A DNA stretch of 64,000 nt, taken from positions 310,001 through 374,000 of the forward strand of contig NZ_JACTAG010000002.1 of the NCBI RefSeq assembly GCF_014763045.1, in the 5' to 3' direction. The notes below the pieces were generated by a model. The model saw nothing but the letters and a program-made list of their open reading frames with translations, had not been told where the DNA came from and ran no database searches. The translations under genes were made by a program, and so were the position numbers. Positions 44,907 through 54,006 of the stretch are shown piece after piece (the first letter of the stretch is position 1; the number at the start of each line of letters is the position of its first letter). Source of the DNA: Sulfitobacter aestuariivivens (GTDB taxonomy: Bacteria; Pseudomonadota; Alphaproteobacteria; Rhodobacterales; Rhodobacteraceae).

Positions 44907-45904
44907 GAACCGCCCTTGTGACCGGATCCTCAGGCTTTATCGGCTATTTTACGTCGCTGGCACTGCTTGAGGCCGGCTGGCGCGTGGTCGGCTTTGACAG
45001 CCTGTCGGACTACTACGACGTCACTCTCAAGGAACGCCGCCAGCAGATGCTGTCGGAGCATGAGAACTTCAGCGTTATCAATGATACCCTTGAGACACCT
45101 GATCGCTTGATGCTGCTTTTTGCGGACCAACGGCCCGACATCGTGATCCATCTGGCCGCCCAGGCGGGTGTGCGCCATTCCATCGATGCGCCACGCGCCT
45201 ATCTCAACGCCAATCTCATCGGCACCTTCGAATTGCTCGAGGCCGCGCGCGCCTATCCGCCAAAACACATGCTGCTGGCATCAAGCTCGTCGATATTCGG
45301 TGCCAACACGGAAATGCCCTACCGCGAGGCAGACAAGGTGGACACACAAATGTCCTTCTATGCCGCCACCAAGAAAGCGACCGAGAACATGGCGCATTCC
45401 TACGCGCATCTTTACGCGCTGCCCACGACGATGTTCCGCTTTTTTACCGTCTACGGTCCCTGGGGGCGCCCTGATATGGCGCACTTCAAATTCACCAAGG
45501 CAATCCTGCAGGGCGATCCCATAGACATCTACAACCACGGCAAGATGCAGCGGGATTTCACCTATATCGACGATCTCGTCGCTGCGATCATCGCGCTGAT
45601 CGACAAGTTGCCCGACCCGGCCCATCCGGTGGCTGGCGACAGTGTCTCTGCCGTGGCGCCGTTTCGCACTATCAACATCGGCAACAATGCCCCGGTATCG
45701 CTGATGGACTTCGTGCAGGCGATCGAGGTCGCCTGCGGCACCGAAGCCATCAAGACATTCCACCCGATCCAGCCGGGCGATGTGCCTGCCACATGGGCCG
45801 ATACGTCTCTTCTCAACACGCTCATCGGGCCACGCGCGGCCACTCCCCTTGCCACAGGTCTGCAGCGCTTTGTGGATTGGTACCGCGGCTACTACAAGAT
45901 CTGA
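44903..45904 (+). CDS. UDP-glucuronate 4-epimerase-like NAD-dependent epimerase
   Basis: This 333-residue extended SDR protein has the NAD motif TGSSGFIG (residues 7-14), the catalytic SSSSIFG segment and YAATK (YxxxK), plus FFTVYGPWGRPDMA, which is typical of UDP-glucuronate 4-epimerases supplying galacturonate for polysaccharide. Its ATG overlaps the dehalogenase stop codon (ATGA), so they are co-translated. No sugar-polymer cluster is nearby, and the link to dehalogenation is unexplained. Confidence 0.88.
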   Translation: MRTALVTGSSGFIGYFTSLALLEAGWRVVGFDSLSDYYDVTLKERRQQMLSEHENFSVINDTLETPDRLMLLFADQRPDIVIHLAAQAGVRHSIDAPRAYLNANLIGTFELLEAARAYPPKHMLLASSSSIFGANTEMPYREADKVDTQMSFYAATKKATENMAHSYAHLYALPTTMFRFFTVYGPWGRPDMAHFKFTKAILQGDPIDIYNHGKMQRDFTYIDDLVAAIIALIDKLPDPAHPVAGDSVSAVAPFRTINIGNNAPVSLMDFVQAIEVACGTEAIKTFHPIQPGDVPATWADTSLLNTLIGPRAATPLATGLQRFVDWYRGYYKI

Positions 45905-45994
45905 CCACGCGCCCTTTCACCCTTTTAAAAATACCTGATCCCCACCTTTCCCCGCCCGCCTCGGCCCGTTATGAAGCGCCAAAAGGAGACACCC

Positions 45995-46684
45995 ATGACC
46001 TTCGATCGCGCCATCAAGATCGCCCCATCGATCCTCGCTGCCGACTTCGCCAACTTTGGCGCGGAATGCGAAGCTATCGAGGCGCAGGGCGCGGATTGGG
46101 TGCATGTCGACGTGATGGATGGGCATTTCGTACCCAACATCACCTTCGGTCCGGCAACCTGTGCGGCACTGCGCCCTCACATCAAGGGCGTGATGGACGT
46201 GCATCTGATGATTGCGCCGGTTGATCCCTACATCGAAGCGTTTGCGCAGGCCGGCGCCGATGTGATCACGGCCCACGTTGAAGCCGGGCCGCATATTCAT
46301 CGCACGCTGCAGGCGATCAGTGCGGCGGGTGCCAAGGCGGGTGTGGCTCTCAACCCCGGCACGCCTGCACATGCCGTTGCGGATCTGCTCGATCTCACGG
46401 ATCTGATCTGCCTGATGACAGTGAACCCAGGGTTTGGTGGTCAGAAATTCATCGACATGGGCGACAAGATCCGATCCTTGCGGGCGATGATCGGGGACCG
46501 GCCTGTCCACATTGAGATCGACGGCGGCGTCGATCCCGACACCGCCCCACTGGTCGCCCGCGCCGGCGCCGATGTTCTGGTGGCGGGGTCGGCTGTGTTC
46601 AAGGGGGGGTCGGTCGATAATCCCGGCCCCTACGGCGACAACATCCGCGCGATCCGGCAAGCCGCATCGGGTGTCTATACCTGA
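45995..46684 (+). CDS. rpe: Ribulose-phosphate 3-epimerase
   Basis: This 229-residue TIM-barrel enzyme interconverts ribulose 5-phosphate and xylulose 5-phosphate. It has the start IKIAPSILAADFANFG, the metal block WVHVDVMDGHFVPNITFG, HLMI, MTVNPGFGGQKF and the C-terminal EIDGGVDPDTAPLVARAGADVLVAGSAVF, seen here in order. The start with AAAGGAG is preferred over an in-frame ATG eight codons upstream. It sits 90 bases after the epimerase gene and may be separately transcribed. It serves the pentose phosphate pathway. Confidence 0.95.
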   Translation: MTFDRAIKIAPSILAADFANFGAECEAIEAQGADWVHVDVMDGHFVPNITFGPATCAALRPHIKGVMDVHLMIAPVDPYIEAFAQAGADVITAHVEAGPHIHRTLQAISAAGAKAGVALNPGTPAHAVADLLDLTDLICLMTVNPGFGGQKFIDMGDKIRSLRAMIGDRPVHIEIDGGVDPDTAPLVARAGADVLVAGSAVFKGGSVDNPGPYGDNIRAIRQAASGVYT

Positions 46685-46703
46685 CAGACGATCGCGCAGT
46701 GCC

Positions 46704-48224
46704 CTATCGCGTCGCACCTTTCTGCGCGACAACCTTCGCGTGCGGAAATGCATCCAGCAACTTGTGCTTCAGTATTTTGCCCGTGGGGGCTGCCGGAAGG
46801 CTGGTCGCCAAAATGATCTGTTGCGGGCATTTGTAGCCCGCGAGCCGTTCCTGAACGAAGGCCTGCAATGACTGCACGCTCAGCGATGTGTCTTCCGCCA
46901 CCTGCACAAAGGCGTAGATTTTTTCATCTCCGCCAACCATCTGCCCGATGACCGCCGACTGGATAACCTGAGGATGATCGTTCAGCGCGGCTTCGACTTC
47001 TGGCGGATATACGTTGAAGCCGCCGTGAATGATCAGTTCCTTTGATCGACCCAGGATATGCAGGTTACCTGTGTCGTCGATGCGCCCCAGATCCCCGGTT
47101 CGCAGCCACCCGTCATCATCTAGCGCCTTTGCCGTTTCCGCAGTGTTGCGGAAGTACCCGCGCATCACATGCGGGCCCCGCACCAGAACCTCACCCGACC
47201 CCGCGCCGCCGCCCTGCACGCTTTCATCAATGCGCAGTTCTACCCCGGGTAAGGGCGGACCTGTCGATATATCGGACGAGCCGATCTCATTGGCCGTGAT
47301 CGAGACACCTGCCGTTGTCTCTGTCATGCCATACCCGTTCTGCAGCGCCACGCCGTAAAAACCTTCGGCCTTGCGCTTCCAGGCAGGATCAAGCGGCGCC
47401 GCCCCGGAAGAGACATACCGCAGCCGGTCAGAGCCGAGCGTCTCAAGTCCCTGTTCCTTGGTGTATTGCATCAACAATGCGTGCATCTGCGGAACCGCCG
47501 ACAGCAGCGTCACACCCTTGCTGATTGCAGCGAACATCTTGGCCGCAGTAAATCGTGGCTCCAGTTGGATCTGCGCCCCGGCGAAACAGGCCGCTGTCAC
47601 CACTGAGGCAAGACCAAAGACATGCGTGATCGGCAAGACGCCATAGATCACATCTTCCGGCACGATGGCGCGGAAATTGGCCGACGCCATGCCACCAAAC
47701 CGCAGGTTTTCGTGGGTAAGCATGACGCCCTTGGGATCACCTGTCGTTCCGGTCGTATAAAGCAACACCGCCACACCGACGAGTTCCGCCTCTGCAGGGG
47801 CCGCATCCAGACGCGCCAGATGCAGGTTCCCGAAGGGGCCTGAAACCGGTTCAGCACCCAGACCATCCGCATGCCGCACAGCATCTTCTGAAACCGCCGT
47901 TGTGCAGACGACGACGGTCGGTTCTGCATGCGCAATGATCCGCGCAACCTCCGGCCCTGTCTGGCGCGCGTTCACGGGTACGATGATTGCATCAAGATGC
48001 CAGGCCGCAAAAATCAACGCCACCGCAGCCGCGCAATTCTCAGACAGCATCAAGACCCTGTCCTGCGGCCTGACGCCAGCGCGGCGCAGCATATCGCTGG
48101 CCGCACGCGCTGCAGTGTCAAGTTCGGCATAGGTCCAGCGGGTGCCAAGACTGTCCGTGAGCGCCGGCGCGTGGGGCCGGGTCGCGGCCTGATGGGTCAG
48201 AAAATCCTCGACCCGGTCACTCAT
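46704..48224 (-). CDS. Acyl-CoA synthetase (AMP-forming)
   Basis: This 506-residue ANL-superfamily ligase activates a carboxylic acid to its CoA thioester via an acyl-adenylate. It has the P-loop LLYTTGTTGDPKGVMLTHEN, the NGYGMTETTAG motif, the GWLRTGDLGRID block, and a C-terminal LPAAPTGKILKHKLL with the catalytic Lys. It is the last gene of the beta-oxidation operon and overlaps the upstream NMO-like gene by four bases. In the pim operon of Rhodopseudomonas the matching role is PimA, a dicarboxylate-CoA ligase; a fatty or aromatic acid is also possible. Confidence 0.9.
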   Translation of the reverse strand: MSDRVEDFLTHQAATRPHAPALTDSLGTRWTYAELDTAARAASDMLRRAGVRPQDRVLMLSENCAAAVALIFAAWHLDAIIVPVNARQTGPEVARIIAHAEPTVVVCTTAVSEDAVRHADGLGAEPVSGPFGNLHLARLDAAPAEAELVGVAVLLYTTGTTGDPKGVMLTHENLRFGGMASANFRAIVPEDVIYGVLPITHVFGLASVVTAACFAGAQIQLEPRFTAAKMFAAISKGVTLLSAVPQMHALLMQYTKEQGLETLGSDRLRYVSSGAAPLDPAWKRKAEGFYGVALQNGYGMTETTAGVSITANEIGSSDISTGPPLPGVELRIDESVQGGGAGSGEVLVRGPHVMRGYFRNTAETAKALDDDGWLRTGDLGRIDDTGNLHILGRSKELIIHGGFNVYPPEVEAALNDHPQVIQSAVIGQMVGGDEKIYAFVQVAEDTSLSVQSLQAFVQERLAGYKCPQQIILATSLPAAPTGKILKHKLLDAFPHAKVVAQKGATR

Positions 48225-49225
48225 TGTGCCGCCTTGGCATGCGCGGCCGTTTGGCTCAGCCCGGCGAAGGCCTGCGACGCCTCTGCCTCGATCCGGTCGA
48301 TGATCGCGGCCATCGGTTCAATCCTGTCCGTGAGGCCCAGTGCATGCCCGGCTGACAACATGCCGCGCGATACATCGCCGGTTTGGTAGGCTTTGCGCCC
48401 TATCTGGCCCGAGACCAACGGCAAAAGGTCCTGAATGGTCACATCCGGACTCTCGGCCTCCATCCGCGCGACTTCGCGCGTGGTGTCATTGGCCAGTGTC
48501 CGAATGGTATTGCGCACCGATGCCATGGTAAGTGCCGTATCCCGTTCAGTGGCATCCACCAGCGCTTGCTTGTACGCCACATGCGCAGTCAGTTCTTCTG
48601 CCACCAAAAGCCGTGTCCCCATGACAACGCCCGCCGCACCCATGGCCAGCGCTGCCACCATCTGGCTGCCGTGACCAACGCCGCCACCGATCAGGAAAGG
48701 GATATCCAGATCGCGCCCCGCCATGGCGGCATTCACGAAGCTGCCAATCATGTCCATGCCCGGATGACCGCCACACTCCGCACCAACAATGGCGACCATA
48801 TCGACACCGACGCTTTGCGCCTTCACCGCATAGCGCACTGCCGGAACCTTGTGGATCACCGTTAGACCGAGGTCTTTCAATAAGGGCATATAGGGTTCGG
48901 GATTGCGGCCCGAGGTCTCAATCACCGTTATGCCTTCATCCGCAATCAGGCGGAAAATGTCTTCCGTTTGCTCGCCCGGCACCAGCTTGGGCAGCATCGA
49001 GACGTTGACGCCAAAGGCCCGGTCACCCACGGCACTGCGGGTCTTGCGGATCTCCGAGCGCAGGGCGTCCATGTCGCCCTGAAAACTGGCAGCGGTTACA
49101 AAGCCAAGAACGCCTGCCTCTGTTGCAGCGGTCACATAAGGGGCATCCGCCAACCACTGCAGACCACCTGCGACAATCGGCAGACGCAAATCAAATTGCC
49201 GGGTCAGCGCCGTATCCCATGTCAT
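48221..49225 (-). CDS. Nitronate monooxygenase family flavoprotein
   Basis: This 334-residue TIM-barrel FMN protein resembles class I nitronate monooxygenase (2-nitropropane dioxygenase). It has PIVAGGLQWLADAPYVTAA, the AECGGHPG motif with the catalytic His, IPFLIGGGVGHGSQM and AAGVVMGTR for FMN phosphate. In fatty-acid operons this family often has an unproven role; some members act as enoyl-type reductases. It overlaps both neighbours by four bases, indicating a functional place in the operon. Confidence 0.87.
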   Translation of the reverse strand: MTWDTALTRQFDLRLPIVAGGLQWLADAPYVTAATEAGVLGFVTAASFQGDMDALRSEIRKTRSAVGDRAFGVNVSMLPKLVPGEQTEDIFRLIADEGITVIETSGRNPEPYMPLLKDLGLTVIHKVPAVRYAVKAQSVGVDMVAIVGAECGGHPGMDMIGSFVNAAMAGRDLDIPFLIGGGVGHGSQMVAALAMGAAGVVMGTRLLVAEELTAHVAYKQALVDATERDTALTMASVRNTIRTLANDTTREVARMEAESPDVTIQDLLPLVSGQIGRKAYQTGDVSRGMLSAGHALGLTDRIEPMAAIIDRIEAEASQAFAGLSQTAAHAKAAQ

Positions 49226-49995
49226 GTGCCGAAGTCCGGTTTGCGCTTTTCGAGAAAGGCGGCAATGCCCTCTGCCGCCTCGTCCGCTCCGGCGGCATGG
49301 GCCATTGCATCCCGCTCCGCGTTCAGTTGCGCAGCTTCTGATGTTTCATAGGCCGTTGCGACGAGCGTGCGGATCACGCCCTGTGCTGCCCGCGGACCTG
49401 CGGCAATCATATCGGCATAATTCATAGCCTCTTCAAAGGCGCGCCCGACAGGGGTCAGCCGGTTGACCGCGCCCAGTTCCGCAAACCGGATGGCCATCAC
49501 CGGGCGACCCAACAAGCACATTTCCATCGCCAGCGGGCGCGGCAAAAGGCGCGCCATTGACGAAGTCAGACCGCCATCCGGCACAAGACCCGCTTTGACA
49601 TATGCGGCTGTGAATTTTGCCTCTTCCGAAGCCACGATAAAATCGCATGCCAGAGCCAGCGACAGACCGGCTCCCGCGGCGCCCCCTTCGATGGCGGCAA
49701 TCAGCGGAACAGGACAATCGCGCATGGCGCGCACCAGATCATGCAGGTCATCGACACGCTCACGGCGTTCTTTTTCGTCCATCGTGCGGCGCGCGATCAG
49801 CACATTCAAATCTCCGCCCGCGCAAAAGAAATCGCCCTCCGACGTCAAGATGACTGCGCGCACTCGCGGGTCTTGCGCCCTTTTCATGGCCTGTTCGATG
49901 CAGGCGTAAAGTTCAGGTGACAGCGCCCCGCGCTTGGCTGAATTGCCATTCCAGACAACCAGCCGATCACCCATGTCTTCCAGGCGCGCGCTCAC
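49222..49995 (-). CDS. Enoyl-CoA hydratase/isomerase family protein
   Basis: This 257-residue crotonase-fold protein has SPELYACIEQAMKRAQDP, AVILTSEGDFFCAGGDLNVL (oxyanion hole) and AIEGGAAGAGLSLALACDFIVASE, with an active-site Gly and Asp/Glu pattern typical of isomerases or hydratases. The GTG start at 49995 overlaps the thioesterase stop as GTGA; a longer ATG frame would overlap it by 60 bases. In the PimE position of the pim operon, it may shift or hydrate a double bond. Confidence 0.87.
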   Translation of the reverse strand: MSARLEDMGDRLVVWNGNSAKRGALSPELYACIEQAMKRAQDPRVRAVILTSEGDFFCAGGDLNVLIARRTMDEKERRERVDDLHDLVRAMRDCPVPLIAAIEGGAAGAGLSLALACDFIVASEEAKFTAAYVKAGLVPDGGLTSSMARLLPRPLAMEMCLLGRPVMAIRFAELGAVNRLTPVGRAFEEAMNYADMIAAGPRAAQGVIRTLVATAYETSEAAQLNAERDAMAHAAGADEAAEGIAAFLEKRKPDFGT

Positions 49996-50408
49996 AAAAC
50001 CGTCCTTTTGAAGATGCCATTGCCCTGCGACAGCAACGTGCCATCCGCATCGCATATCTCGGCATCGGCATAGACGACCTTGCGTCCACCACCTCTGACA
50101 TGGCCCGTCGCAATGACCGTACCCTTGTCTGCGGGGGCCAGAAAATGCGTGGTCAGCGACAAGGTGACGACTGGCACAACCTCTGTCGCCTGCCCGGCCA
50201 GATGACGCGATGCGGCAAACCCGGCGGCGGCATCCAGCATCATGGCGTGGATCCCGCCCTGCAGCGTGCCATTGCGGTTGAGATGCTTCGCCGCGACCTC
50301 AAGCGTTACAACGGCACCCCCGTTGGGATTGCTAAGGTCAATCCTGTATCCCACCAGCGCCTGCGCGCCAGAGCCCAACGGCTCATGTGGTGGCAAGGGT
50401 GTGGTCAT
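49992..50408 (-). CDS. PaaI-type hotdog thioesterase
   Basis: This 138-residue hotdog-fold protein carries LNRNGTLQGGIHAMMLDAAAGFAA, the PaaI signature with Asn, Gly and Asp around the catalytic region. It should hydrolyse an acyl-CoA that accumulates or ends the pathway, freeing CoA. Length is normal for the family. It overlaps the upstream acyl-CoA dehydrogenase and the downstream hydratase gene by four bases each. Confidence 0.88.
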   Translation of the reverse strand: MTTPLPPHEPLGSGAQALVGYRIDLSNPNGGAVVTLEVAAKHLNRNGTLQGGIHAMMLDAAAGFAASRHLAGQATEVVPVVTLSLTTHFLAPADKGTVIATGHVRGGGRKVVYADAEICDADGTLLSQGNGIFKRTVL

Positions 50409-51538
50409 GCGGCACTCAGCTTTATGAACCGTTCAAGATGGTGATCGGTGTCGCCAAAACGGTGGTCCGCCATCACGATCCGCTTGGCGATATGGGCAAG
50501 TTCATATTCCTGCGTCATCGCAATACCGCCATGCATCTGGATCGCCTCTTCGGCGACCAGACGGCCCGCGCGGCCCAGCAGGTTCTTTGCAGCAGACACC
50601 TGTTTCTCGCGCTCGGGGCGCGCCGTTTCCAGATGGCCAGCAGCGTTGATCACGGCAGAGCGTGATTGCTCCATCTCGATCAACAGATCCGAAAACCGGT
50701 GCGCCAGCGCCTGAAACGTGCCAATGGGCCGGCCAAACTGCTTGCGCGTCATCAGGTACTCGCGGGTCAGGGCCACGGCGCTTTCCATCGCGCCCAGCGT
50801 TTCAGCACAGAGCGCCACATTGGCCGCGGCGATGCGCCCCTCTAGCGCGGCATAGCCTTTGCCCGCTGCACCCAGTCGGTCGGCGTCACGTGCTATCACA
50901 TCATCCAAAGTCACTTCGGCGGCGCGACCACCTGCCAAAAGGGCATAGCCCTGAACGGTCAGTCCTGCGCGGTCCTTTGGGATCAGGAACAAGGATATGC
51001 CGTCTTCTTCAGAGACCGCCCCCTCTTCGCGTGCTGACACGACCAGCATGTCCGCCGCTTCGGCATTCACCACCACGGCCTTGCGGCCATTGAGAATAAT
51101 GTCGTCGCCCTTGGTGACGGCAGTTGTATCGACGCGGGTGTAGTCATAGCGGCTGCTGGGCTCTCCATGGGCCAGCGCCAATTGCAGACCACCGCCAATC
51201 AGCGTTTCAAGATGGGATTTTTGATCGTCATTGCCCAGATCCGCAATCAGTCCCCCGGCCAGCACCGCGCTGTCCAACATGGGTTCCACCACACCGGCGC
51301 GACCCAATTCTTCGAACACCACAGCCAGATCAAAACCAGCACCGCCAAAACCGCCCTCGTCTTCTGTGAAAAGCGCACCGATGATGCCCAGTTCCGCAAG
51401 GCCGTTCCAGATGTCAGAGGACATGCCGGTATCACTGTCGAGGATCGCATTGCGTGTCGCGGTATCGTATTTGTCACGCAGATAGCGCCGCAGGCTGTCC
51501 TGCAACATCTGTCGTTCTTCGGTCAGATCAAAGTTCAT
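50405..51538 (-). CDS. Acyl-CoA dehydrogenase, PimD-like smaller subunit
   Basis: This 377-residue flavoprotein has an ACAD N-terminal helical domain, the LALAHGEPSSRYDY and NGRKAVVVNAEAADMLVVSARE middle, and a C-terminal domain ending AIQMHGGIAMTQEYELAHIAKR. The larger dehydrogenase gene lies three bases upstream. Tandem large and small ACADs of this kind are annotated as pimeloyl-CoA dehydrogenase subunits in related bacteria. They may form a heteromer for dicarboxyl-CoA or branched substrates; this is inference. Confidence 0.88.
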   Translation of the reverse strand: MNFDLTEERQMLQDSLRRYLRDKYDTATRNAILDSDTGMSSDIWNGLAELGIIGALFTEDEGGFGGAGFDLAVVFEELGRAGVVEPMLDSAVLAGGLIADLGNDDQKSHLETLIGGGLQLALAHGEPSSRYDYTRVDTTAVTKGDDIILNGRKAVVVNAEAADMLVVSAREEGAVSEEDGISLFLIPKDRAGLTVQGYALLAGGRAAEVTLDDVIARDADRLGAAGKGYAALEGRIAAANVALCAETLGAMESAVALTREYLMTRKQFGRPIGTFQALAHRFSDLLIEMEQSRSAVINAAGHLETARPEREKQVSAAKNLLGRAGRLVAEEAIQMHGGIAMTQEYELAHIAKRIVMADHRFGDTDHHLERFIKLSAA

Positions 51539-51541
51539 GTC

Positions 51542-52747
51542 TTACGCGCCTCCGCTCATGGTCACCTTGGCGATGATGCCGCGCTGAATCTCGTTGGAAC
51601 CGCCAAAGATCGAAAGCTTGCGGTTGTTGAAGTACTGCGCCGCGACAGGGCCTGCCGCCAGAGGATCTGGCAGGGCTGCGTTGCTGCCCTCGATCGCTTC
51701 AGAGGCGAACGGCATCGCATAGGTCCCTGCTGCACGGCGTGCCAGATCGTTGATTTCCTGACGAATAATGGATCCTTTGACCTTGAGCATCGACGCCTCA
51801 AGCCCCGGTGCGCCGCCAGCCGCCGCCTTTGAGATAATCCGCAAAGCGGAAGTCGACATGGCCATTAAATCCATCTCTACCTGCGCCACGCGCGCCGCGA
51901 AATGAGGGTTTTCGATCAGCGGGCGACCGCCCGAAAGCTCAGCCCGCGCAATGCGTTTGACAGCTGTCAACCCGGCCTTAGAGGATCCGACGCCCGCGAT
52001 ATTGGTGCGCTCGTGGGTCAGCAGGTATTTGGCATAGGTCCAGCCCTTGTTTTCTTCACCAACAAGGTTTTCCACAGGGACTTCTACATCGGTGAACCAG
52101 ACCTCATTCACCTCATGGGTGCCATCCAGCAGGATGATGGGGCGTACTTCGACGCCCGGCGTGTCCATGTCGATCAGCAGAAAAGAAATGCCTTCCTGCT
52201 GCTTGGCGTCTTTGTCGGTGCGCACCAGGCAGAATATCATATTCGCGTGCTGGCCCAGGGTGGTCCATGTTTTTTGGCCGTTCACGATATAATGCGTGCC
52301 CGCGTCGTTCTTGATCGCGGACGTTTTCAGAGACGCCAGATCAGAGCCCGCCCCCGGTTCGGAATAGCCCTGACACCACCAATCCTCACCCGTCAGAATG
52401 CGAGGCAGCCAATAGTCCTGCTGTTCCTTTGAGCCGAACTTTTGCAGCACCGGGGCCAGCATCCCCAGACCGAAGGGCACAATGCGAGGGGCGTGGGCGG
52501 CGGCGGCTTCGACTTCCCAGATGTGGCGTTGGACGGCGTTCCACTCCGCGCCGCCGAATTCCTTGGGCCAGTTCTGCGCCAGCCAGCCCTGATCGTTCAG
52601 GATGGTGTGCCACTGGTCCATGTCTTCTTTGGTCAGGTCGCCGCCTTCGCGGACTTTTGCCGCCATTTCCTTGGGTAGCTTTTCATCCAGAAAGGCGCGG
52701 ACTTCCTCGCGAAAGGCGTTCTCTTCGTCGGTATAGCTCAGATCCAT
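51542..52747 (-). CDS. Acyl-CoA dehydrogenase, PimC-like larger subunit
   Basis: This 401-residue ACAD has the N-terminal LSYTDEENAFREEVRAFLDE segment, the CQGYSEPGAGSDLASLKT block, NGQKTWTTLGQHAN, and the C-terminal FGGSNEIQRGIIAK that binds FAD. It introduces the first double bond into an acyl-CoA and passes electrons to ETF. It is transcribed after the thiolase gene with a 79-base gap holding two hairpins. Confidence 0.9.
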   Translation of the reverse strand: MDLSYTDEENAFREEVRAFLDEKLPKEMAAKVREGGDLTKEDMDQWHTILNDQGWLAQNWPKEFGGAEWNAVQRHIWEVEAAAAHAPRIVPFGLGMLAPVLQKFGSKEQQDYWLPRILTGEDWWCQGYSEPGAGSDLASLKTSAIKNDAGTHYIVNGQKTWTTLGQHANMIFCLVRTDKDAKQQEGISFLLIDMDTPGVEVRPIILLDGTHEVNEVWFTDVEVPVENLVGEENKGWTYAKYLLTHERTNIAGVGSSKAGLTAVKRIARAELSGGRPLIENPHFAARVAQVEMDLMAMSTSALRIISKAAAGGAPGLEASMLKVKGSIIRQEINDLARRAAGTYAMPFASEAIEGSNAALPDPLAAGPVAAQYFNNRKLSIFGGSNEIQRGIIAKVTMSGGA

Positions 52748-52768
52748 CGGGTTCTTCCTCTTGTCAGT

Positions 52769-52822
52769 GCCGGGCTGAAGCCCGGCCTACGGGGTGTGGC
52801 GCAAGGCGGGCATCGGCCCGCC
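52769..52822. repeat. Two adjacent GC palindromes within the beta-oxidation operon
   Basis: GCCGGGC-TGAA-GCCCGGC (52769-52786) and GGCGGGC-ATCG-GCCCGCC (52805-52822) are perfect 7-bp-stem hairpins filling the 79-base gap between thiolase and dehydrogenase genes. The first matches a palindrome type frequent in roseobacter intergenic DNA (from memory), so a REP-like repeat is likely. They could also process or stabilise the operon mRNA. Confidence 0.5.
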
Positions 52823-52826
52823 CCCC

Positions 52827-54005
<1,179 letters not shown>

Positions 54006-54006
54006 G

